Positions 6,683-12,687 of a stretch of DNA of 15,727 bases are shown here, one piece after another (position 1 is the first letter of the stretch; each line of letters starts with the position of its first letter). Origin of the DNA: Nanosynbacter sp. (GTDB lineage Bacteria; Patescibacteriota; Saccharimonadia; Saccharimonadales; Saccharimonadaceae); NCBI GenBank assembly GCA_015257485.1, contig JABZKC010000016.1, positions 1 to 15,727 of the forward strand, read 5' to 3'. Both the position numbers and the translations under genes were made by a program. The notes beneath the pieces were generated by a model. It made no database searches, was not told the origin of the DNA, and saw only the letters and a program-made list of their open reading frames with translations.

Positions 6683-6741
6683 GACTAGTCAGGCCGCCTA
6701 AATAACTCCTTACGGAGTTCTTTTTTTTCTCACCTGATGCA
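6681..6741 (+). repeat. Direct repeat B: degenerate tRNA-Leu 3' end plus terminator
   Basis: The partner of 6438-6502. The tRNA-derived part is eroded (TCGACTAGTCAGG is kept, the acceptor end is lost), while the terminator and following 15 nt are well kept. Its right end overlaps the last codons of the frameshifted minus-strand remnant. Confidence 0.55.
6704..6728 (+). terminator. Second copy of the tRNA terminator
   Basis: AACTCC-TTAC-GGAGTT, then C and eight T. It differs from 6465-6487 by one loop base and a longer T run. No plus-strand gene ends here, so it appears to be a leftover of duplication. Confidence 0.75.
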
Positions 6742-6874
6742 ATATCTAATAGAGTCTGGATCACCTCTCAATGTTACATATAAACCGTCTGAGTGTCTTA
6801 CGACTTTATCAGATAAATCAAGCTTCTTAGCAAGCTCTTCATCTTGTTCCTAGCGCTGAAACAATTGGTTCCAT
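6730..6874 (-). pseudogene. Frameshifted small gene remnant after the restriction operon
   Basis: On the minus strand an ATG at 6874 overlaps the stop codon of the upstream methylase (TAATG), with AAAGGAAAA just before it. That frame reads MEPIVSAL and stops after 11 codons. Removing one base near 6850-6853 joins it to a further open frame of about 39 codons (starting EQDEELAKKLDLSDKV, ending RYCIR) that closes at 6730 and has no start codon of its own. The total length, 145 nt, is one base over a multiple of three. The composition looks coding. I do not recognise the protein. It was probably a fourth operon gene of about 47 residues, now broken, unless the frameshift is a sequencing error. 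Confidence 0.45.
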
Positions 6875-7641
6875 TATTTTCCTTTCTCAAATATAAATAA
6901 ATATTCATGTGCAAGCAATAAAAAGTTATATTTAATACTATTAGTTTTCCAATAGCCAGTCGCTCGGCAATTGTGTTGTTCTTTCATGATAATTTCTTTT
7001 AATTTAAAGCCAGCATCTTCGAATATTTGCATTGTTTTAAAACTCAGTGGAATTACGTGGCCTTTTTGACGCGTATCACCCATTAAAATCGCACAGTATT
7101 TGCCGAACTTTAATACACGGTAGCTTTCTGATGCTACTCTCTTCATTTCCTCCAAAAATTCGTTTACTTTAAAGTTTGATAAATCCTGTGGAATATCCTG
7201 TCCTTCACTATAGTGAATAATATTTGCGTATGGTGGATGCGTGCAAACCAGATCAATACTCTCATCTGGTATTGGCTTGAGCTTGCGCGCATCGCATTTG
7301 GATACTTTTACAGCACCATTTGCACCATCATGCTTGAATTTGACTTTTTCACGACACCTTTTAAGCGCGGTTGGATTAACGTCCATTCCAATTATGTTGC
7401 GGTTTAATAGCTTTGCTTCCACTAATGTAGTACCGCCGCCGGCAAATTGATCTAATATCCAGTCTCCCTCTTTTGAATAGCGAAGTAGAATGTTTCTCGG
7501 AATATATGGCGACCAGTTTCCGCGCCATTTTGCGTCGTGAGTAGCCCAATTACCGCGATTAGGGAAACTCCAGACACTAGTCATTTCTAACTCAAAATCG
7601 TCTGGACCCCATTTTTTTATTTCTTTCTTTTTATCAGACAT
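6874..7641 (-). CDS. Second DNA methyltransferase of the DpnII-type operon
   Basis: A 255-residue amino-methyltransferase (N6-adenine or N4-cytosine). The AdoMet-binding motif I is DQFAGGGTT (64-72), followed by an acidic motif II (IIGMDVNP, 83-90); the catalytic motif IV is THPPY (134-138). Motif I comes before motif IV with the target-recognition region probably after it. This differs from DpnA, the usual second methylase of DpnII systems, in which the DPPY motif comes first. The N terminus (SFPNRGNWATHDAKWRGN, 25-42) may bind DNA. It ends the operon five bases after the endonuclease gene and overlaps the next ATG. It may protect GATC in another DNA form (as DpnA does for single strands) or modify a different site; sequence alone does not decide. 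Confidence 0.82.
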   Translation of the reverse strand: MSDKKKEIKKWGPDDFELEMTSVWSFPNRGNWATHDAKWRGNWSPYIPRNILLRYSKEGDWILDQFAGGGTTLVEAKLLNRNIIGMDVNPTALKRCREKVKFKHDGANGAVKVSKCDARKLKPIPDESIDLVCTHPPYANIIHYSEGQDIPQDLSNFKVNEFLEEMKRVASESYRVLKFGKYCAILMGDTRQKGHVIPLSFKTMQIFEDAGFKLKEIIMKEQHNCRATGYWKTNSIKYNFLLLAHEYLFIFEKGK

Positions 7642-7646
7642 ATAGT

Positions 7647-8501
7647 CTAAAATCTCCCTATTATGCCACTTTCAAGGTCGTTAATATTGTAAATATCGTC
7701 CATCACATCAAAAGTTTCTTCAAGGTTATTTCTAGCGCTATTCCAGCCTTTTCCATCAGTAAACCATGCAAACTTAAACCCATCTATTGTATTAGTTTCA
7801 AGCGCAAGTGTTTTATAACTACGAGCCGTTTCGTTGAGTTTGGAACCACCACTGCCATAAAAATTAGTTTCGATTCCGTAAATATCGTTATCGGTTTTAA
7901 TTACGAAATCAAAACGCTTTTCGGCCTTACCCTGATTAGAAATAGCAGATAAATCGATGTTCCATTTTTTCTCAATCTCACTAAGATTCATCTCTTTAAA
8001 GTAATCTTTTCCTTTGACGTAACCGGCTTTCTGGATATACCCCTCCACGAGATTCTCCATTAAATGACCACCGCGATTTTTGCGGCCGTTGGAATCTAGT
8101 CCTGTTTCTACGCCAGTGGCATAATCTACTAAGTTACTAATTATATGGTTTGCGATAAGGTCGAACAAACCGGTCTTACGCATAAAGACCTTATATTGTT
8201 CAGTAGAATAATTCATCTTATTAAAATTATAGCTATACTCACCATCTTCATCTATTGCATATATCTCTTTAGAACGAACTGCTAGTAGAATAGGAATGCA
8301 TTTTAATATCTCTGGATATTTTGTGATGAGGCCGTCGAATTCCTGCTCAATATTCTGAGAACCAACAAGCGTGTTTAAAATATTTAATTCTACCCTAATA
8401 GTGTCTATATTTTTATGAATCTTTGGGAAATCGATATAATAGTCATAGTCGGCAATACTTTCCCGAAATTTCCCTAGCCAGTCATTAAAATTTCTTTTCA
8501 T
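7647..8501 (-). CDS. dpnB: DpnII/MboI-family type II restriction endonuclease (GATC)
   Basis: A 284-residue endonuclease that by family cuts unmethylated GATC. The whole length resembles DpnII: NFNDWLGKFRESIADYDYY at the N terminus, FPKIHKN (25-31), YPEILK (62-67), SNLVDYATGVETGLDSNGRK (122-141), KRFDFVIK (195-202), ETNFYGSGGSKLNETARSYK (211-230) and a YNIND tail. The Asp of RFDF and the Glu of ETN are likely metal-binding residues of the variant PD-(D/E)xK core. A ribosome binding site AGGAG lies four bases before the ATG. The gene lies between the two methylases, 13 bp after the HTH-Dam gene and 5 bp before the second methylase, a compact operon. Length and motifs are intact, so it is probably active. 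Confidence 0.93.
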   Translation of the reverse strand: MKRNFNDWLGKFRESIADYDYYIDFPKIHKNIDTIRVELNILNTLVGSQNIEQEFDGLITKYPEILKCIPILLAVRSKEIYAIDEDGEYSYNFNKMNYSTEQYKVFMRKTGLFDLIANHIISNLVDYATGVETGLDSNGRKNRGGHLMENLVEGYIQKAGYVKGKDYFKEMNLSEIEKKWNIDLSAISNQGKAEKRFDFVIKTDNDIYGIETNFYGSGGSKLNETARSYKTLALETNTIDGFKFAWFTDGKGWNSARNNLEETFDVMDDIYNINDLESGIIGRF

Positions 8502-8514
8502 TTTGCTCCTTTCT

Positions 8515-9579
8515 TTAAAAGTTTGATATTAATAATTCGTTAATTTTTCCGCGTTTGTTGCTATTTCGATTTATCATGCGCGTTGCAGATACACGTTTGA
8601 TATTCTGGTTTGCGTAGGCGTCATCGAAGAAGCTATCATCTTCGTCAGTGTTTTTTGGATCGGAATTACTCGCAACTATTTTGGCGCCTTTTCTATCTAA
8701 TTCCTGAATGAATTTTGCAAGCTCTAACTGATTTTTATCGTCAAACATCCCCTCAGTATAGGAAGTGAAGTTAGCGGTCGGCGTTAGTGGGCGATATGGC
8801 GGATCAAAATAGACAAATGTTTTATTATCTATGAAATAATCAGATTTCTTATAATCACCACACGCTATTTTTACATTTTGTAGCTTATTGGATACTGATT
8901 TCAAATTGCGCTCGTTACAAATAAGCGGATTCTTATAAGCACCCATTGGCACATTATATTCACCCTTGCGATTAACACGATATAGGCCGTTAAAACAGGT
9001 CTTATTAAGGAATATCATTAAGGCGGCTAGTTCAACTCCGTTTTCTTTTTTATTCTTAAGCTCATTAAATCGCGCACGTTTGGCAAGATAAGCTTCTCTG
9101 CGTTCATCATTTTCTAATGCTAGATAATCACTTTCAAATCGCCTCAAAACATCTAGCAATGCATTAATATCGTCTCGAATTATCGTATATGTGTTTATTA
9201 GTTCTGCATTAATGTCGCTAATATAGACTTCTTGGAGTTCAAACTTATTCAGAATATCAAATAAGACCGCGCCGCCGCCAACAAATGGTTCAGCGTATTT
9301 TGTTATAGACGTGTCTTTGGCGAAAGGATAATATTGTTCAATTTCTTTAAGTAGCTGGCCTTTTCCACCAACCCATTTTAAGAAAGGCTTTGCTTCTGTA
9401 CTAGTTAACATTGCGGCTTTTGTTCGCGCGTCTACTGGTTTTGCAGCATCACGTGGAATTACCCACGAATTTCCGACAAACATAGCACCGATTATGCGCC
9501 CCTCAGAACATAAAGTAGCTACCCTCCTTTGAGAAATATTCCATTCTACAGCAGCTTCTTTTGCTGAAATGTAATTCAT
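8515..9579 (-). CDS. dam: Dam-type adenine methylase (M.DpnII class) with N-terminal HTH domain
   Basis: A 354-residue N6-adenine methylase of the D12 (PF02086) class, expected to methylate GATC and protect the host from the adjacent endonuclease. Methylase motifs: KPFLKWVGGKG (64-74, motif X), EPFVGGGAVLF (97-107, motif I), DINAE (122-126), FNGLYRVNRKGEYNVPMG (196-213) and catalytic FDPPY (258-262). Residues 1-50 are an extra domain: MNYISAKEAAVEWNISQRRV... reads as a helix-turn-helix of the excisionase/MerR type with a wing-like VGNSWVIPRDA, joined by a short linker. GAGG lies just before the ATG. It is first in the operon, as in DpnII loci. The HTH could bind the inverted repeat in its own promoter (9616-9634) and control the operon; that is inference. 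The fusion is intact, with no sign of frameshift. Confidence 0.92.
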   Translation of the reverse strand: MNYISAKEAAVEWNISQRRVATLCSEGRIIGAMFVGNSWVIPRDAAKPVDARTKAAMLTSTEAKPFLKWVGGKGQLLKEIEQYYPFAKDTSITKYAEPFVGGGAVLFDILNKFELQEVYISDINAELINTYTIIRDDINALLDVLRRFESDYLALENDERREAYLAKRARFNELKNKKENGVELAALMIFLNKTCFNGLYRVNRKGEYNVPMGAYKNPLICNERNLKSVSNKLQNVKIACGDYKKSDYFIDNKTFVYFDPPYRPLTPTANFTSYTEGMFDDKNQLELAKFIQELDRKGAKIVASNSDPKNTDEDDSFFDDAYANQNIKRVSATRMINRNSNKRGKINELLISNF

Positions 9580-9603
9580 TTTACCTCACTTATTACACTA
9601 ACT

Positions 9604-9609
9604 ATTATA
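9604..9609 (-). promoter_or_regulatory. -10 box of the restriction-modification operon
   Basis: TATAAT on the minus strand, 24 bp upstream of the HTH-Dam start codon. The corresponding -35 position (about 9627-9632) has a poor match and lies inside an inverted repeat, as expected for a regulated promoter. Confidence 0.6.
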
Positions 9610-9615
9610 TTCCAA

Positions 9616-9634
9616 ATCTAGAATGATACTAGAT
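9616..9634. promoter_or_regulatory. Candidate operator: inverted repeat with an adjoining GATC
   Basis: ATCTAG-AATGATA-CTAGAT is a perfect 6-bp dyad with a 7-nt spacer, lying across the -35/spacer region of the restriction operon promoter. One arm overlaps AGATCT, so a GATC methylation site (9632-9635) sits in the -35 region. It fits binding by the HTH-Dam protein, methylation control, or both. Confidence 0.5.
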
Positions 9635-9675
9635 CTATTCTTACGCTTCTACCACTGAAAAAGCCGTTATGGTTG

Positions 9676-9684
9676 TGATATAAT
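9676..9684 (+). promoter_or_regulatory. Extended -10 promoter, divergent from the restriction operon
   Basis: TGA-TATAAT, with CTGAAA 18 bp upstream as a possible -35, and an ATG six bases after the -10. This is the same leaderless geometry as real genes in the window, yet it leads only to a very short ORF. Confidence 0.55.
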
Positions 9685-9690
9685 ATTGAT

Positions 9691-9768
9691 ATGAAATTGC
9701 GGGACGTAGATATTCTTCCGGCGTTTACTCGTCAAGAAAAAATCCCACCCTTATTTTCTGCACAATAA
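9691..9768 (+). pseudogene. 25-codon leaderless ORF, probable 5' remnant of a lost gene
   Basis: ATG at 9691 opens 25 codons (MKLRDVDILPAFTRQ...) ending at TAA 9766-9768. The start lies six bases after a good extended -10 box. The same frame continues past the stop for 24 more residues (KPGCVQVDTIYGYWF...) before two further stops by 9858. A stretch like GxVQVDTIYG resembles the first-Asp motif of integrase-core (DDE) transposases, but this is too short to assign. Either a small peptide gene or the decayed start of a gene cut when the island formed; the latter is more likely. The rest of 9769-9909 shows no gene. Confidence 0.35.
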
Positions 9769-9909
9769 TTTTCAAAACCCGGTTGTGTCCAAGTGGATAC
9801 TATTTACGGTTACTGGTTCGTCATCGTAATTACCAATATGCATACATAGGACACATAAACCCTCGTCATAAGTTAGGAATTCTATCCTAGAGAAGTCTTG
9901 TTTCTTTTT

Positions 9910-10719
9910 TCAGTAGCTTCTCTGCTCCGGACATCCACCCAGGACATTGCTCATCGCGGATTTTTCCGCTTCCGTGACCCAGAGATTGTATTTTTTCTTC
10001 ACCGAAATTTGGCGTGCCACGTATTGGCAGCGAAAACTTTTGTTCTTCGGCAGCCAACTCGCCGCGTCACTATCGGATTTTTGTTGGTTGGCTGGTCCGT
10101 CCACTGCGGCAAGATTTAAGGGGTCAGTTGCAATTTGAAACCTGATGTCGCCGCTGAGATACTGTGCCCCTTTTTGCCAAGCGTCCGAAAGCGCCACGAT
10201 GTGATCAATCTGGATTTTCTTACCAATCTCTTCACGACTCGAAAAACTCATCCAAGTTCCGGTGTATGGTTCATAAAAACTGCCCGAAATTACATTACAC
10301 TTTTGGTCGGTCTTCGCCGTCTCGCCGAAATCCCGCTTCAAGATACGTTGTCTCAAGTTGCACCCCTCGATTTCTGGCCAATTCTTGTAAAATTCTGTTC
10401 GCTTGTAGCCAGTCTTTGGCGCGCGACCCTTAACCTCGAGGCTAGATAATACTTCGCTTGCTAATGGCTTAGAGCTCGAAGTCTCAGAGCCGTCCAGCGG
10501 CGCCGCAACGCCAGGCTTACTTGTATTACCATGATTCTCTGCGTGACTAGTGATACTAGAATTATCATCTTTAATCGATTCGGTGTTTTCACCCTGCTGT
10601 TCAGAATGGACCGGCGTGTAATTATAGGATTTTGGATTTAGCGCCACCGTCAGCAAGAACAAACCAAGCAAACTTAGGCCGGTTATTATTCTTCTTTTTA
10701 ATAAACGTCGATTCTGCAT
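9910..10719 (-). CDS. Secreted or membrane-anchored HNH nuclease (DUF1524 / GmrSD-C type)
   Basis: A 269-residue predicted extracellular nuclease. Residues 1-10 are basic and 11-28 hydrophobic (signal peptide or anchor), then a Ser/Asn/Glu-rich linker to about residue 95. The catalytic domain spans about 100-266: YKRTEFYKNWPEIEG with Cys120; DHIVALSDAW (172-181), with the catalytic His after Asp; and DPLNLAAVDGPANQQKSD (199-216) with Trp222, the usual Asn/Lys/Trp pattern. Cys120, 141, 231 and 263 could form two disulfides, fitting an exported protein and a DsbA-like enzyme encoded nearby. GAGG lies five bases before the ATG, and TAAAAT at 10744-10739 may be its -10 box. Related secreted nucleases occur in Actinobacteria. 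It would cleave DNA outside the cell, perhaps for nucleotide scavenging or DNA uptake (inference). Confidence 0.85.
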   Translation of the reverse strand: MQNRRLLKRRIITGLSLLGLFLLTVALNPKSYNYTPVHSEQQGENTESIKDDNSSITSHAENHGNTSKPGVAAPLDGSETSSSKPLASEVLSSLEVKGRAPKTGYKRTEFYKNWPEIEGCNLRQRILKRDFGETAKTDQKCNVISGSFYEPYTGTWMSFSSREEIGKKIQIDHIVALSDAWQKGAQYLSGDIRFQIATDPLNLAAVDGPANQQKSDSDAASWLPKNKSFRCQYVARQISVKKKYNLWVTEAEKSAMSNVLGGCPEQRSY

Positions 10720-10801
10720 TAAGTCCTCAATCTAATCTATTTTAATCCAATAGGGTTTAAGTTAACTGATATGATTTAGCCTAAATAGCTTAATCTGTAA
10801 A

Positions 10802-11875
10802 TCAATCTTGCTTAAAGCGCTTGGCGTATTCTACTACCGAAGCCAAATCTTCATCCTTGGTAAAATCAGCTGAATCGTCAATCGCAAGGAGGGAATTTAG
10901 TAGCACACGTGCATCGAGCAGGCCTGAAACTTTTCCTATCTCATCTACCACTACGAAAGCCTGCGCATGTGAACGTAGTAAGGTGAAGAGTGCCTCATAG
11001 AGTGGGTAATTTTCCGAAAGATAAACAATTTTACGGTCCATAAAAGCCGAAGCCTGATCGGTGTCCTTGATATCTAATTGGAAAAGTGTTTTAGCATGTA
11101 AAATTCCAGATAGTTCACCACGGCGATCGGTGACAGGGAACTGACTCTGGCCAGATTTATATAATCCAGATAAGGTCAGCGGTCCCATATAATCTTCTTC
11201 GCCCACGAACTTTAATTCCGCCTTTGGTGTCATAATATCAGAAACCTTTTTACTATCGAAACTCATGACCTTGCCTAGAGTTTCTTTCTGACTATCTGAA
11301 AGCACCGAGCTTGGCATTTTATTAATTAGCCAAACAAAATCTTCCGTAGTCTCCGGAATGAACACTTCTGGCATGGCGGTAGTTTTTGTCTCGGCAGTGC
11401 CAATATAGTAATTGGTATTTTTCAGATAATCCGTTGCCTCCTCTCGTCTAGTTAAGGTCTCTTCATTTTTTTCGTGATCAATCATCCCGTCGCCATCGGT
11501 GTCGGTAGCGCGAGTTGATTCGAGCTCAGAATTCGAAAAATGATTGTTGACTAAATTAGCTCCACTAAATTGGCTGAGTGTGCTGGCCCCATATGCGGTT
11601 TCTGTAGAATCATTTTCTGCTTTATTAAATTTACGATCGAAAAATCCGCGTTTCATTGGCCCCTCAAAGGAATCCGCTTCCTCATCTCCGTCTTTGCGGC
11701 TCAAAAATTGTTTAATCGCACCGAAAAAGGCGGCTAATTTCACACCGATTTTTTCAAACCAGACTTTTAATCCATGGGAAGATTCTTCACCACTGAATAC
11801 CCCAGTCGCGTTTTCTTGTTCGCCGTTAAAATCGGTCCTATCTTCTGTTGTATCTGTCATATTCGCCTCTGACAC
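10802..11875 (-). CDS. CBS-pair protein with disordered N terminus and Ca-binding-type loop
   Basis: A 357-residue protein with a C-terminal pair of CBS domains (about 211-270 and 279-333). The first starts VSDIMTPKAEL (211-221), as in CorC/HlyC transporter-associated proteins, but the DUF21 membrane domain of those proteins is missing. The N-terminal 170 residues are acidic and low complexity, with one short amphipathic or hydrophobic stretch (VWFEKIGVKLAAFFGAIKQF, 38-57). They contain DTDGDGMIDHEK (125-136), a DxDxDG loop like EF-hand or thrombospondin-3 calcium sites. The start is taken as GTG at 11875, after a strong AAAGGAGG; an ATG five codons later is also possible. CBS pairs commonly sense adenosyl nucleotides; the output here is unknown. 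It is divergent from the DsbA-like gene. No terminator is evident. Confidence 0.8.
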   Translation of the reverse strand: MSEANMTDTTEDRTDFNGEQENATGVFSGEESSHGLKVWFEKIGVKLAAFFGAIKQFLSRKDGDEEADSFEGPMKRGFFDRKFNKAENDSTETAYGASTLSQFSGANLVNNHFSNSELESTRATDTDGDGMIDHEKNEETLTRREEATDYLKNTNYYIGTAETKTTAMPEVFIPETTEDFVWLINKMPSSVLSDSQKETLGKVMSFDSKKVSDIMTPKAELKFVGEEDYMGPLTLSGLYKSGQSQFPVTDRRGELSGILHAKTLFQLDIKDTDQASAFMDRKIVYLSENYPLYEALFTLLRSHAQAFVVVDEIGKVSGLLDARVLLNSLLAIDDSADFTKDEDLASVVEYAKRFKQD

Positions 11876-11962
11876 GGCTCCTCCTTTAGTCTAAAATATT
11901 ACAACTTAGACAAAATATGCTAATATTTATATTATACAAAAAATCTACCAAAAGTAGAAATT

Positions 11963-11968
11963 AGGAGG
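11963..11968 (+). promoter_or_regulatory. Ribosome binding site of the DsbA-like gene
   Basis: AGGAGG three bases before ATG 11972, a perfect but close Shine-Dalgarno site. It contrasts with the leaderless genes in the window. AT-rich DNA upstream (11906-11937) could hold a promoter (TTAGAC, then TATTAT), but no box stands out. Confidence 0.6.
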
Positions 11969-11971
11969 AAA

Positions 11972-12667
11972 ATGCAAAAACTGATTTATGGACTTTTAGG
12001 GGTGCTGGCCGTTGGATTCTTGTGGCTTTGCGGTAACGCGATTTCTTCAAATCTTGCTTATGACAATTGGATTAAGGGTCTCGACACCAATAAATATATC
12101 GCCGCCGACTCTCGTAATGGTGATATGGGCGATAACTACGAAGGCAATAAAGACGCCAAGGTGATTATCTCTGAATATGCTGACTATCAGTGTCCATTCT
12201 GTTCCACGGTTTTTCCATACCTCTCTGATATTGTGAAAGAATATGACGGCCAAGTCGGCCTAGTCTTCCGCTCTTATATCTTGAGCTACCATCAAAATGG
12301 TACCGCTGCGGCTTCTGCGGCTAATGCGGCTGCTTTGCAGGGCTACTGGGAACCATACGCCAAGAAACTTTTTAAGGAGCAGTCAAATTGGGAATCACTC
12401 TCTGCTTCTGACCGCGATAATCACTTCCGTGAATATTTTATTGAAGTTACCGAAGGTAAGGGTGATACCGAAAAATTCCTCAAGGATATGAATTCCGATG
12501 CGGTGAAGCAAAAAATCAAGGCCGATATGGCTATCTCGAAACGTCTCGGCGTCAACGAAACCCCAACCATCTATATCAATGGCAAGGCCTTCGAGCTCCC
12601 TTCCGCCAAGGAAAAAGAATTCAAAGAAAAACTCCGCGAAGCCATTAATCAGCAGCTAAAATCTTAG
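11972..12667 (+). CDS. Membrane-anchored DsbA-like thiol-disulfide oxidoreductase
   Basis: A 231-residue thioredoxin-fold protein (DsbA-like, Thioredoxin_4 type) that would form or rearrange disulfides in exported proteins. Residues 1-24 are a short basic start plus a hydrophobic helix, acting as signal anchor. The redox site is CPFC (74-77) after VIISEYADYQ. The conserved cis-proline is in ETPTIYING (about 196-204; Pro198). An alpha-helical insert lies between (about 110-190). The CPFC dipeptide is within the range seen in DsbA-type oxidases (E. coli CPHC). Likely clients in this window are the secreted HNH nuclease with four cysteines and the 592-residue membrane protein with two. sbcB follows by 20 bp but has its own leaderless promoter. 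No VKOR or DsbB partner is present in the window. Confidence 0.9.
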   Translation: MQKLIYGLLGVLAVGFLWLCGNAISSNLAYDNWIKGLDTNKYIAADSRNGDMGDNYEGNKDAKVIISEYADYQCPFCSTVFPYLSDIVKEYDGQVGLVFRSYILSYHQNGTAAASAANAAALQGYWEPYAKKLFKEQSNWESLSASDRDNHFREYFIEVTEGKGDTEKFLKDMNSDAVKQKIKADMAISKRLGVNETPTIYINGKAFELPSAKEKEFKEKLREAINQQLKS

Positions 12668-12675
12668 TTTAGGCA

Positions 12676-12681
12676 TATACT
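12676..12681 (+). promoter_or_regulatory. -10 box of sbcB, leaderless start
   Basis: TATACT six bases before the sbcB ATG, with no ribosome binding site. No convincing -35 is seen, so read-through from the DsbA-like gene may also contribute. Confidence 0.55.
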
Positions 12682-12687
12682 AGTAGT

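Noticed and set aside
6438..6741. CRISPR array
   Set aside because: Repeats are few, degenerate and tRNA-derived; there are no regular spacers or cas genes.
9870..9890. Hairpin TAGGA-N6-TCCTA as terminator of the HNH gene
   Set aside because: The stem is only five base pairs and there is no T run on the minus strand after it.
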